This document shows positions 53,248-63,400 of a stretch of 64,000 bases of DNA, piece after piece (positions within the stretch are counted from its first letter, which is position 1; each line of letters starts with the position of its first letter). The position numbers and the translations under genes are program-made. The notes under the pieces were generated by a model that had not been told where the DNA came from, ran no database searches, and saw only the letters and a program-made list of their open reading frames with translations. The stretch comes from Paenibacillus algorifonticola (GTDB taxonomy: Bacteria; Bacillota; Bacilli; Paenibacillales; Paenibacillaceae): assembly GCF_000971975.1 (NCBI RefSeq), contig NZ_KQ040778.1, positions 124,001 through 188,000 of the forward strand, read 5' to 3'.

Positions 53248-54087
53248 TCAATTCGCGTTTCTCACTTTAGAAACCTCGACCGATATCTGCATGATATAGT
53301 TGCTCGGGTTTTTCTCTGCGATGTAGCTGAGCACCTCAACCGCGTATGCTTTTCCGCATACAGCCATCCCGTTACTCTCTATATATTTTTTTATAGTGGA
53401 GTACGTTTCAGACATGGTTTCATAAGATCCTCTATGATTCATGACAACATAGATACCTTTGGGTTTGGTGATCATTCTCTCTCCCGGTATCGGAGCCTTT
53501 AGCTTATTGGCAATAAAGTCCCCATAATAATCACCTGATTCAAAATGATCCTTCCCTAAAATGGTCCAGATAGGAAACTCGTGGTCAATAAATTGTTTTT
53601 CGCAATAGTTTCGATGTTCATTTAATTTGTGAGCAAACTCCTTGTCACCATCGCCCTGTTCCAGTTGTGTGGCAATGAAATATTCCTCTTCATATTCCGC
53701 CATCGACGGTCCATCATGAAGCTCTCCCTGGGCTTGCTCCGTCATTTCAATGGCGCCTTTTAAAAGTCTCTGCATCCGTTTTATTCTAATCTGTTCCATT
53801 TCTAGGTCATACAGTTTCTGTCTGAGCAGCTCTATGAGCAGAGGCGTGTTCTGATTTTGAATAAACCCCTTTATTTCCTGTAGGGAGCTTCCCGCCTTCT
53901 TCAGTACATTGATTATATCGAGGGCATAACATTGCTGAATGGAGTAAAAACGATAACCTTTTGAGTTTACAAATTCTGGTTTTAAGAGCCCGATCTCATC
54001 ATAATGAAATAGGGTATGTTTAGTAACCCCGCAAGTTTTGGCAAGCTCACTGGTCGTAAAGTATGGGCCGTGGCTATCTGACATCAT
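53248..54087 (-). CDS. MerR family regulator with effector-binding domain (BmrR/BltR-like)
   Basis: 279-residue regulator with an N-terminal MerR helix-turn-helix (YFTTSELAKTCGVTKHTLFH) followed by a long dimerisation helix (about residues 80-125) and a C-terminal GyrI-like domain that binds small molecules in BmrR. Two adjacent ATGs lie at 54087 and 54084; GGAGG is five or eight bases before them. It is divergent from a QacA-like drug pump with a MerR-type promoter, so it is the likely inducer-sensing activator of that pump. Confidence 0.88.
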   Translation of the reverse strand: MMSDSHGPYFTTSELAKTCGVTKHTLFHYDEIGLLKPEFVNSKGYRFYSIQQCYALDIINVLKKAGSSLQEIKGFIQNQNTPLLIELLRQKLYDLEMEQIRIKRMQRLLKGAIEMTEQAQGELHDGPSMAEYEEEYFIATQLEQGDGDKEFAHKLNEHRNYCEKQFIDHEFPIWTILGKDHFESGDYYGDFIANKLKAPIPGERMITKPKGIYVVMNHRGSYETMSETYSTIKKYIESNGMAVCGKAYAVEVLSYIAEKNPSNYIMQISVEVSKVRNAN

Positions 54088-54149
54088 TCATTCCTCCACT
54101 ACAATCTAAGAAAATGTAATCACGAAAATTGCACCTTAACAATTAACGC

Positions 54150-54180
54150 TTGACTATAGGGTAACCCTACACTTTAAAAT
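54150..54180 (+). promoter_or_regulatory. MerR-type promoter of the efflux gene
   Basis: TTGACT and TAAAAT are separated by 19 bases, and the spacer holds the dyad TAGGGTAACCCTA (54157-54169). An over-long 19-base spacer with a central dyad is typical of MerR-activated promoters. Confidence 0.85.
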
Positions 54181-54214
54181 AAAAGCAAGTTAACTTGTAT
54201 CTTGGAGGAATATC

Positions 54215-55714
54215 ATGTCTACATTCAAACGTTGGTTGGTTCTGGTTATCGTATCAAGCGCACTATTACTTATTGTGATGGATATGACCATCCTGTATAC
54301 GGCATTGCCTAGTTTAACCCATGACCTCGGTGCGTCCGCATCGGAAAAATTATGGATTCTGAATGGCTATTCGCTCGTCATGGCGGGCCTGCTTCCAGCA
54401 ATGGGAACGCTCGGAGACCGCTTGGGCCATAAAAAAATCTTCTCCCTCGGCTTGCTCGTCTTTACTGCGGCTTCACTTCTTGCTGCTTTCTCTCCCGATC
54501 CTTATGTGCTTGTGGTGGGACGGGTTCTTCTTGCCGTCGGAGCGTCTATGATGATGCCTGCTACATTGTCCATCATCAGAATCACCTTTACAAATGGACG
54601 TGAGCTTGGATTGGCGATCGGCATTTGGGGCTCTGTTGCTTCCGGAGGTGCAGGACTTGGTCCGATCGTAGGCGGACTTCTTCTAGAGCATTTCTGGTGG
54701 GGTTCGGTGTTTTTGATTAACCTTCCTATCGCCATTATTGCGCTTGTTTTGACGCTGATATATGTGCCAAATCATCCGGGCCATAAAGAAAAGAAGTGGG
54801 ATTTGATCAGCTCCATCCAGATTATGATTGCGATGGTGGCAATTATCTATTCCATTAAAGAATTTGCCCGGCGTGAAGGGTCGCTGACATTTGCTATCGC
54901 GGGAGCCGTTATCGGGATCGCAGCTTTAATAATCTTTATTCATCGGCAAAATAGAAGCGAAAATCCACTTATTGATCTTTCCTTATTTAAAATAAATGGT
55001 TTCTCCGCCGGATTTATTACTGCTTTGGTCGGTACATTTGCGCAGTTGGGGGTTCAATATATTGTGACCCAACGGCTTCAATTGGTGGGAGGCCTGAGTC
55101 CTCTTCAAGCGGGGCTATATACGATAAGCGTACCGTTAGCAGCACTCATTGCGGGTCTGCTGACTGGATCGATCCTGCATCGCTATGATGTAATCCGTAT
55201 TAAGAGCGCTGCTCTTCTGCTTGCCGCTCTGGGAATGGGCGTGTATCTTTTGCAATTTAATTCGGGCATTGCTGGGCAGATACTTGGACTGGCTCTCCTT
55301 GGGGCAGGCTTAGGAGCAGGGATGACAGCAGCATCGCATTCGATTATGAGCTATGCTCCCCCTGAGAAAGCGGGTATGGCGGCATCCATTGAGGAAGTAG
55401 CCTATGAGATGGGGGGAGCGTCGGGCATTGCGATCATCGGAAGCATGTCAGGCCTTGTATACACCTTGGCTATGAAAATCCCTGCTGGACTCCAAGTTCC
55501 GGGTAATGTAGAAGACAGCCTGGATGAAGCGCTTTTGGTTGCAGAAGGATTGCCCGCGCAGGCTGCCGAGGCGTTAAAAGAAGCAGGCCGTGCTGCTTTT
55601 AATCAGTCCTTTTCAGCGATTATTGCGGGGGTGGCCCTATTTTTGGTGGCAGCCTCGGTCATCGTCGGATTGACTGGAGCACGTTCTAAGAAAAAAAGCT
55701 CCGCCCAGTCCTGA
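54215..55714 (+). CDS. DHA2 (QacA/EmrB-like) MFS multidrug efflux pump
   Basis: 499-residue proton-coupled exporter with 14 hydrophobic helices. Family motifs are LDxT-type MDMTILYTALPSL in helix 1, GDRLGHKKIF between helices 2 and 3, and the motif C-type GLGPIVGG in helix 5. TTGGAGG precedes the ATG. The divergent MerR regulator and its MerR-type promoter indicate induction by a toxic compound, probably lipophilic cations as in QacA. The substrate is not determined by sequence. Confidence 0.9.
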   Translation: MSTFKRWLVLVIVSSALLLIVMDMTILYTALPSLTHDLGASASEKLWILNGYSLVMAGLLPAMGTLGDRLGHKKIFSLGLLVFTAASLLAAFSPDPYVLVVGRVLLAVGASMMMPATLSIIRITFTNGRELGLAIGIWGSVASGGAGLGPIVGGLLLEHFWWGSVFLINLPIAIIALVLTLIYVPNHPGHKEKKWDLISSIQIMIAMVAIIYSIKEFARREGSLTFAIAGAVIGIAALIIFIHRQNRSENPLIDLSLFKINGFSAGFITALVGTFAQLGVQYIVTQRLQLVGGLSPLQAGLYTISVPLAALIAGLLTGSILHRYDVIRIKSAALLLAALGMGVYLLQFNSGIAGQILGLALLGAGLGAGMTAASHSIMSYAPPEKAGMAASIEEVAYEMGGASGIAIIGSMSGLVYTLAMKIPAGLQVPGNVEDSLDEALLVAEGLPAQAAEALKEAGRAAFNQSFSAIIAGVALFLVAASVIVGLTGARSKKKSSAQS

Positions 55715-55878
55715 TCCGGTTAAGCAGGAAGGTAAATTATTAATTTGGTTGAGGGATAGATAGAATACAAGAAATGAAGTCGGAAAAAGAAGATCCCATT
55801 TCAAATGCAAATTTTCCAAACAAATAGACTGTTCAAACTGTAACCTTTTGTGTTACAATACGATTTAATCGAATATGA

Positions 55879-56019
55879 ATCTTCAGGGCAGGGTGCAATT
55901 CCCTACCGGCGGTAAGGATGCGTTCGCAGCATCCAGAGCCCGCGACTCCTGGCTGCTTGCAGCCGGGACTGATCTGGTGAGAATCCAGAGCCGACGGTAT
56001 AGTCCGGACGGGAGAAGAT
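55879..56019 (+). promoter_or_regulatory. FMN riboswitch (RFN element)
   Basis: The conserved core is present: ATCTTCAGGGCAGGGTG, AATTCCCTACCGGCGGTA, then GCCCGCGA, GATCTGGTGAGAATCC, GCCGACGGTATAGTCCGG and GAGAAGAT. It binds FMN and precedes two hairpins and the EamA transporter gene. Confidence 0.95.
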
Positions 56020-56030
56020 CAGAACCAGCT

Positions 56031-56107
56031 TGTTAAATGACTTTCATTTAACAGGTTTGTTGATGATGCCCTTGTCAGATTGCTGACAGGGGCATTGTTT
56101 CTTTTTC
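56031..56107 (+). terminator. FMN riboswitch terminator region
   Basis: A first hairpin TGTTAAATG-ACTTT-CATTTAACA is followed by the stronger ATGCCCTTGTCAG (56066-56078) / CTGACAGGGGCAT (56083-56095) with a TGTTTCTTTTT tail. Confidence 0.8.
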
Positions 56108-56155
56108 AAAGTGAAAAGAAGGTTCAATTCAAAACTTTCTTAGGAGGTTTTTGAA

Positions 56156-57145
56156 TTGCAGAACACATTAGAGCTGGCTAGCGAGAAAGCGGGCTGGCGA
56201 ACATCACGAATTGCGAGCATAAACGGTATATGGTATGTGGCGCTAGGTGCGACACTTTGGGGGCTTGACCCGCTGTTCCGTATTTTATTGCTCAAAAGCT
56301 TCACCTCGGCACAAATTGTATTTATTGAGCATGTTTTGCTCGCTTTTTACGCAATTCCTGTATTGTTTAAATTCCGTCGTACATTAGTCGGCAAGCTGTC
56401 GATTGGCGTCATCGGGGCGCTACTGTTTATTTCTTGGGGCGGCTCGGCAGTAGCTACCGTATTATTCACCGCTGCCTTTTCCCATGGCAGCGCCAATGCG
56501 GTGCTGCTGCTGCAGAAGCTCCAGCCGTTATTTGCAATAGTGCTCGCCAGAGTTATGCTGAAAGAAAAGCTGCCGCAGAAGTTTTTCATCTTTTTGCTAG
56601 CGGCGCTGGCAGGCACATATTTACTGACCTTTGGGTTTGGATCTCCGCTCGTTGGCCTGCATGATCTTGCCCTGCTCAGCTGCCTATTCTCGATAATCGC
56701 AGCGGCACTGTGGGGCGGCTCGACCGTCATGGGCAAATATTTGCTGCAAAAAAAATTGTCCTTTTCCATCGTGACTTCCCTTAGGTTTCTGCTGGCACTT
56801 CCGCTGCTCAGCGTCATTTTACTGGCAAGCGGCGACGCATGGAGCCTGAACGCGCAGGGCAGCCAGCTATCGCTCATTGCCGTCAATTTATTGTTTCAAG
56901 CCTTTTTCCCAGGCTTAATCAGCATGCTGCTTTATTACAAAGGACTTTCCTCAACTAAAGCTGTATACGCGACGCTTGCAGAGCTTTCCTTCCCTGCTGT
57001 CGGCGTATTAATTAACTGGCTCGTATTTGGCCAGACGCTGACGCTAGGACAGCTTAGCGGCTTCCTGCTCATTTGGCTGACCCTATGGCTTATGAGCCGC
57101 AGCAGCAATGAACAGGCCGCTCAACAGCCGCAAGCAGCAGCTTAA
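56156..57145 (+). CDS. EamA family transporter under FMN riboswitch, candidate riboflavin transporter
   Basis: 329-residue membrane protein with about ten helices and two EamA repeats (for example SWGGSAVATVLFTAAFSHGS and YYKGLSSTKAVYATLAELSFPAVGVLINW). The only strong functional clue is the FMN riboswitch upstream, which usually controls riboflavin synthesis or uptake. This makes it a candidate riboflavin importer, comparable in role to RibN of proteobacteria, but not related in sequence to RibU as far as can be seen. TTG start at 56156 with AGGAGG eight bases upstream. Confidence 0.8.
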   Translation: MQNTLELASEKAGWRTSRIASINGIWYVALGATLWGLDPLFRILLLKSFTSAQIVFIEHVLLAFYAIPVLFKFRRTLVGKLSIGVIGALLFISWGGSAVATVLFTAAFSHGSANAVLLLQKLQPLFAIVLARVMLKEKLPQKFFIFLLAALAGTYLLTFGFGSPLVGLHDLALLSCLFSIIAAALWGGSTVMGKYLLQKKLSFSIVTSLRFLLALPLLSVILLASGDAWSLNAQGSQLSLIAVNLLFQAFFPGLISMLLYYKGLSSTKAVYATLAELSFPAVGVLINWLVFGQTLTLGQLSGFLLIWLTLWLMSRSSNEQAAQQPQAAA

Positions 57146-57248
57146 GTCAAACTCATTCAGAGCCCCTTCATTCCCAATGTCTTCATCGTATATCGGTGCT
57201 TGGTGCGCCATATACTGTTAGAGGGAAATGAAAGGGGTTGGCTTGTTT

Positions 57249-58190
57249 ATGGAACTATTCACCGTTACGTTGCCTTCCAAGCTTCAATCAACGGCAGCTG
57301 GGTTAGCGGCCTTAATGGCGCAATATACGAATGAGGATCTACATATTGTAACAGCAACCAAAGGCCAGCTAGTGCAGTTCGATCTGGAGTCGGAGGGCAC
57401 AATCAAGTGCCAGTCGGCAACGCCTTATTTTCAACTAAATAAGCATGGGGAAATGGTGTATCACAGCGCAGCCAAAGCGCTCGCTGAATTTGTTGTAGCC
57501 AATTTGGAATCGGAAATGCTCATCAGCATCATTAAGAAAAAATATCAGGGCGGCCATTCTACCGACGTCTCCGTTATTGAAAAATATTGCAGCCAGCTGA
57601 TGCAGGATACCAATCTGGATGGCTTGAACGCCAAGTTTCTCGATGCGGACAGAAAGCGTCGCAAGCTTAAGGTAGCCGAGGAAATCGAACTGTATTTGAA
57701 TGAGAATACGCGACTGGACCTTGGCGGCATCGCCACCTTCAGACTTCATGGGTATCGTCACGAGCTAGGTGACATTGTGGAATATGCCTTGGATGAATAT
57801 GTGCTGGATAAGCAATATCAGGAGTTTATTTCTTTGCTTAAATATTTTGTGGGGCTGCAGCAGTCGAAGGTTGCGATGGTTCATTTGGTCCATAAAGGCA
57901 ACCATGAATTTATTTTGTATAATGATCAATTTCAATTGTTTGAGCCAAAGCCGCATTCCGACCGTTTGGTTGCCGAAATGCTGGAGACGGAAATGAACAT
58001 CGAGGACATGGTCATCAGCTCGCTGATCGCGGCGTCGCCGAAGCAAATCGTCGTTCATACACAGCATGTCGATATGCAGGTCATTCGTACGATTGAAACG
58101 ATTTTTGATAACCGGGTATCGGTTTGCAGTGATTGCATGCTTTGCAACCATGCTTTGGGTGAATGGAACGACGGTGTTACTCAGCCATAA
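57249..58190 (+). CDS. ytxC: YtxC-like sporulation protein
   Basis: 313-residue protein resembling the YtxC family of spore formers, a putative sporulation protein. N-terminal MELFTVTLPSK is followed by an alpha/beta region and a C-terminal half with HKGNHEFILYND and the Cys-containing CSDCMLCNHALGEWNDG end. AAAGGGG lies 12 bases before ATG 57249; a TTG at 57243 or an ATG at 57228 could also be used. Role in sporulation is known only by family. Confidence 0.75.
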   Translation: MELFTVTLPSKLQSTAAGLAALMAQYTNEDLHIVTATKGQLVQFDLESEGTIKCQSATPYFQLNKHGEMVYHSAAKALAEFVVANLESEMLISIIKKKYQGGHSTDVSVIEKYCSQLMQDTNLDGLNAKFLDADRKRRKLKVAEEIELYLNENTRLDLGGIATFRLHGYRHELGDIVEYALDEYVLDKQYQEFISLLKYFVGLQQSKVAMVHLVHKGNHEFILYNDQFQLFEPKPHSDRLVAEMLETEMNIEDMVISSLIAASPKQIVVHTQHVDMQVIRTIETIFDNRVSVCSDCMLCNHALGEWNDGVTQP

Positions 58191-58316
58191 AATGAATCTG
58201 TTGCAGGCTCGCCGATCAACGGCGGGTCTTTTTTTGTTCCAATACATAAATAATACAAAAATGTGTATTACACTATGACATAGAACTGTACTTAAAATCG
58301 GGAAGAAGGAAGACGC

Positions 58317-59000
58317 ATGACGACTGTACTGGTAGTAGATGACGATCAGCATATCCGGCAGCTGCTCTGTTTATATTTGGAAGATGAAGGCATGGACATT
58401 ATAGAGAAAAGCAATGGCGCAGACGCTTGGGATTACTACTGCAATCATCCGGTTGATCTCATTATTCTCGACATTATGATGCCGCAGATGGACGGCTGGG
58501 AGCTGTGCAGAAGGGTACGCGAAGCGGGGGACAAGCCGATTATGATGATTACCGCCAAAGGGGAGGCGCCGGAGCGAATTAAAGGCTTTCGGCTGGGCAC
58601 CGACGATTATATGGTGAAGCCTTTTGACCCGATGGAGCTGGTCATGCGCGTGAAGGCACTGCTGAAGCGGTACCGGATTTCAATTTCGCAAATCGTCAAG
58701 CTGGGACAGGTAACGCTCGACAAAACGAGCTATCAAATCCGTTTAAAAGATACAGGCTCAAGCGAGTCGATTCCGCTTAAGGAATTTGAGCTGCTTTTTT
58801 TGCTGGCAAGCTATCCGGGCAAGCTGTTCAAGCGCGATGCATTAATTGAGCAAATTTGGGGCTACGATTACGAAGGCGACGAGCGGGCGGTGGATACGCA
58901 TGTTAAACGTCTGAGAGAGCGTTTTGCCGCGTATGAGCAGGATTTTAAAATCGTGACGATCTGGGGGCTGGGCTACCGGCTGGAGGTATACCGTGATTAA
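58317..59000 (+). CDS. OmpR/PhoB-type response regulator
   Basis: 227-residue response regulator. The receiver domain has the acidic pair DDD at residues 8-10, the phosphoacceptor Asp52 in LIILDIMMP, Thr in MMITAKGEAPE and Lys in MVKPFDP. The C-terminal winged helix ends in YDYEGDERAVDTHVKRLRERF and VTIWGLGYRL. Its stop overlaps the kinase start by eight bases. AAGAAGGAAG precedes the ATG. Most likely controls the RND pump downstream. Confidence 0.93.
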   Translation: MTTVLVVDDDQHIRQLLCLYLEDEGMDIIEKSNGADAWDYYCNHPVDLIILDIMMPQMDGWELCRRVREAGDKPIMMITAKGEAPERIKGFRLGTDDYMVKPFDPMELVMRVKALLKRYRISISQIVKLGQVTLDKTSYQIRLKDTGSSESIPLKEFELLFLLASYPGKLFKRDALIEQIWGYDYEGDERAVDTHVKRLRERFAAYEQDFKIVTIWGLGYRLEVYRD

Positions 59001-60375
59001 ATCGCTGTATGTCCGCTTAATTCTTATGTTTGTTGCATCGGTTATGGCGAGCGTCATTTTAAGCTTTTTCATGACCCATTTTCTGTTTAGTTACAAGCTT
59101 CGCGACTTCGTTCAGGACAATTTAATTACAAGCGGCAAAAAGATAATCGAATCCTACAAACATTCGTATCCTAACAATGTGGATACTTTAATGGAAGGCA
59201 TAACTGCGCTGCCGATTTCTACCTTTATCGTTTATGACGAGCAGGGAAGAGCGCTTCATGCAACGGACGAGATTGCCGAGCATAAGCTGAATGTGGATGA
59301 AAAAAATTTGCGCAGCGTGCTGAACGGCGGCGTTTACCGGGGCGGAATGGACAAAGATTATGATCGGCTCGTCGTAGGGCTCCCTTTTCAGATTGAAGGA
59401 CATGCTTACGCCTTGTTTATAAAGCCTGAAACGAATAGCGTTGCCAACCTCGCTTTCGGCTATTTCCGCATGCAGCTTATTTTCGTTCTATTAATCGGAA
59501 CGCTTCTCGTCATCGTCACCTCCCGCTATATGGTACGTCCGTTGAAGCATCTAACCTTGGCTACCCGCAAAATGGCAAAAGGCGATTTTAGCATCAGGCT
59601 AGCTACGAAACGCAAGGATGAGATCGGCGAGTTGACGACAAGCTTTAATCAGATGGCACAGGAGCTCGATTCGCTGGAGCGGGTGAGAAGGCAGTTCGTC
59701 TCGGACGTCTCTCATGAAATTCAGTCTCCACTTACTTCGATTAAAGGCTTCACAATGGCGCTTAAGCATAAAAAGCTAGATGAGGAAAGCCGCCTTCGCC
59801 TGCTCACCATTATTGAGGAGGAGAGCGACCGCCTATCCCGGCTGACGCAGGATTTGCTTAAGCTGTCCTCGCTCGAGCATGACCAAATTCAGCCGAATAT
59901 GAGCAAATATCGCTTGGATGAGCAGCTTAAAGATGTCATGATTGCCAGCGAGCCGCTTTGGGCTGCCAAAAACATTAAGCTCGATCTGAACCTAGAGCCT
60001 GTAGCCATTTCGGCAGATGAAGATAAGCTGAGCCAGCTTTGGATGAACCTGCTGAGCAATGCGATTAAGTTCACAGGAGCTGGAAGGGTCATTTCGATTA
60101 ACTTGGCGGCAAACCAGCATCGTGTGACCGTGTCGGTTGCCGACAGCGGAGCAGGCATTCCGGAGGAGGAGCTTCAGCATATTTTCAAGCCTTTTTATAA
60201 AATTGATAAATCGCGGGAGCGTGCCATTCCGGGAAATGGCATCGGCCTCTCGATCGTTAAGCGGATTGTCGAGCTCCATGCGGGGGAAATCAGAGTAGAG
60301 AGTGCAGTGGGCAAAGGGACGACGATGACAGTCGTACTGCCGCTCGTCCCTCCAGATAAATCCAATAAGGGCTGA
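58993..60375 (+). CDS. Sensor histidine kinase
   Basis: 460-residue membrane kinase with two N-terminal helices (about residues 5-30 and 155-180) enclosing an extracytoplasmic sensor, a HAMP domain (MVRPLKHLTLATRKMAKGDF), a dimerisation domain with the phosphoacceptor His241 in SHEIQSPL, and an ATPase domain with N, G1 (VADSGAGIPEE) and G2 (GNGIGLSIVKRI) boxes. GTG start with GGAGG just upstream. Translational overlap with the response regulator shows a two-component pair. Signal unknown. Confidence 0.93.
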   Translation: MIKSLYVRLILMFVASVMASVILSFFMTHFLFSYKLRDFVQDNLITSGKKIIESYKHSYPNNVDTLMEGITALPISTFIVYDEQGRALHATDEIAEHKLNVDEKNLRSVLNGGVYRGGMDKDYDRLVVGLPFQIEGHAYALFIKPETNSVANLAFGYFRMQLIFVLLIGTLLVIVTSRYMVRPLKHLTLATRKMAKGDFSIRLATKRKDEIGELTTSFNQMAQELDSLERVRRQFVSDVSHEIQSPLTSIKGFTMALKHKKLDEESRLRLLTIIEEESDRLSRLTQDLLKLSSLEHDQIQPNMSKYRLDEQLKDVMIASEPLWAAKNIKLDLNLEPVAISADEDKLSQLWMNLLSNAIKFTGAGRVISINLAANQHRVTVSVADSGAGIPEEELQHIFKPFYKIDKSRERAIPGNGIGLSIVKRIVELHAGEIRVESAVGKGTTMTVVLPLVPPDKSNKG

Positions 60376-60452
60376 CAGCGGACCAGTACATAATTAGTAC
60401 AAAATTACTCGTTATGATAAAGGAGGTTATACAACGAGAGGAGAGATGCTTT

Positions 60453-63400
60453 TTGAATCGATTGACCAAATTTAGTTTGAAAAATAGCGTTGCCGTCATT
60501 TTATTATGCGCTTTGGTGCTGGGGTATGGCTTGTACGCCTCCACGCAAATTAAGCAGCAGACGTTTCCGGATTTGGATTTCCCGGCCGTGTTCGTGCAGG
60601 CGATTCAGCCTGGCGCCTCCACGGAGGAGATCGAGTCGGAGGTTGCGAAGCCAATTGAAGACAATTTGAAGCGTGTGCAGGGATATGAGTCGCTAACGAG
60701 CACATCTTCTGAAAATGCAGCCAGCATTTTTATCCAGTTCCCATTTGGCACCGACATGGATAAAAAATACAGCGAAGTTGAAGCTGAGCTGAACAAGTTG
60801 AAGCTGTCTGATAATGCCAATGTTACGGTGCAGCGCTTGTCGGCAAATAGCCAGCCTATTTATCAAGCAGCTGTATTTGCTGCCGAAGGAGATTCGGCAA
60901 AGCTCGCTGATAAGCTGCAAAACACCGTCGTTCCTGAGCTGCAAAAGCTTGCTGGAGTGGGGAACGTAACGCTGAAGGGCGGAACGACGAATGAGCTTAG
61001 TATTGTTGTAGATAAAAATAAAGCGGCGCAGCATGGCATTACGCTCAGCTCCATCCGCACGGCGCTTCAGGCGCTAGACTACGCCCTGCCACTGGGCACG
61101 GTGTCGCAGGAGGAGACGGTCATACCGATCCGGCTGACCGGCAGCCTCGACAGCTTGAAGCAGCTTGAAGCGCTGAAGCTGACGGCAACGGCTGGAGGCG
61201 GCGCCGCAGGTTCAGCGACAGGCAGCGCGGGCGGAGCAGGTGCAGGTGGTGTGCAGGGCAATGTTGCGAATCAAGCTGCTGCTGGCAGTGCCGCAGGTAC
61301 TGCATCAGGGAATGCTGTCGGCGCAGGTGCAGGTATAGGAGCATCAAGTGGTTCTGGAGCTTCAAGCGGTGCGGGTGCCGCAGCAGCTATCACGCTTGGA
61401 GATATTGCCGACATTAAGTCGGTTTCGGAGCAAAATGAAATTACACGCTTTAATGGCGAGCCGAGCTTTGTTATTTCGATTCAGAAGACACAGGATGCCA
61501 ACACGGCGGATGTGTCTGACAATGTGAGAGAGCTGCTTACCACTTATCAAGATACAGGCGAGCTGGACTATCATGTCATCGTTGACCAAGGGCAGGAAAT
61601 TAAAGAATCGGTATCCGGCCTCATTCGTGAAGGCTTGTATGGCACATTGTTTTGCGTGCTTATTATTTTCCTGTTTTTGCGCAATGTAAGAGCGACGATT
61701 ATTTCGATTTTGTCGCTGCCGATTTCTATTTTTGCCACGATTGCGATTATGGATCAAATGGGCTATACGCTTAACATTATGACGCTGGGCGGCATCGCCG
61801 TTTCCGTCGGACGGATCGTCGATGACAGCATCGTCGTAATTGAAAATATATACAGATGGCGGCAGGAAAAAGGCGAGAAAATGAGCGGCAAGGAGCTCGC
61901 CTACCAAGCGACCCGTGAAGTAATCGGGGCGGTGGCCTCGTCCACGGCGGCGACGATCGTCGTCTTCGCACCGCTCGCTTTTGTCAGCGGGATCATTGGA
62001 CAGTTTTTCCGTCCGTTTTCGATTGCTGTCGTCCTCTCCATATCGATCTCGCTGTTAGTATCGATGATGCTGATTCCTGTGCTGGGCAGCTTTTTTTTCA
62101 GAAACGTTAAGCCGCATACGAAGGAAAGCAGACTTTCGAATGGTTTTGAAAAAATCATCCGCAGCGCTCTGAAGCGCAAAGCGCTCGTCCTAGGGTCAGC
62201 CGTAGTGCTCCTAGTAGGCTCGCTCGGCATGATTCCTTTAATCGGCGTTGCTTTTCTGCCGACTAGCGCGACTCCGAGCTTAGCCATTGATGTTGCCCTG
62301 CCAGCGCAAAGCAGCTTGAAGCAGACGGACGATGTCAGCGGCAAGGTGGAGGCTTATTTAAGCAAGCAAGGCAATGTGGAGAGCTATGAGGTTTCTGTTG
62401 GCGGTGCAGGCGCTAACCCGCTGCTGTCCAGCGGCGGCAATAATAAAGCGACGATTACGGTTCAATTCGCCGAAGGAAGCGATATGGCGCAATTGACTTC
62501 GAAGCTGCAGACTGAGCTGCTGACAGTGGTCACTGCTGAACAGGTGGGCACGACGCTCAATATTAAAGCGGGCGAACAGCAGGGGCCGCCTTCGGGCAAC
62601 AATATTGATGTGAGCATTTATTCGGACAGTGCGGACAAGCTGGCGCAAACTGCCCTTCAAATTGAAAATCTCATGAATGAAAGCAGCGATTTGAAGGATA
62701 TTACGAACAATATGGATGAGGTAACGCCAAAATGGGTCATTTCCCTCAATCAAAGCGGAATCGATGATAATATTAGCCCTTATCTGATTATGCAATTGAC
62801 CGGCGAGCAGCTTCGTCCAGTAGATGCCGGAACTTACAAAATCGATAATAAGGAGCAAGCAATAATCTTATCGTATAAACAGCAAATTGCCACGAAGGAA
62901 GAGCTGGAAAATATACAGATTCCTACTGCAGCGGGCATGAAGAAGCTGAAGGATATCGCAGATATAACGGAGCAGAACACCTGGATAAAGGTCAGCCATG
63001 ATGATGGCAAAATGTACGCTCTCGTCAGTGGAGCGGTAAAGGATGCCAGTGCAGTATCTGCGGTGACAAAGCAGGTACAGGCGGATATTGACAGCCTGAC
63101 GCTGCCTTCCGGTGTGGAGCTCAAGGTAGGCGGCGGCCTGCAAATGATAAATGACGGCTTCTCAAGCTTGGGCATCGCCATGGCGGCAGCGATTGGTCTC
63201 GTATTTATTATTATGAGCATGACGTTCGGAGGTTTGCGTACGCCGCTTATAATTTTAGCCTCGCTTGTGTTTATTCCGATTGGCTCACTCAGCGCCTTGC
63301 TTCTGTCAGGGCAGTCGCTGTCTATGAGCGGCATGATTGGCATGCTAATGCTGGTCGGCATCGTCGTTACTAATGCGGTCGTACTGCTTGATCGGGTGGA

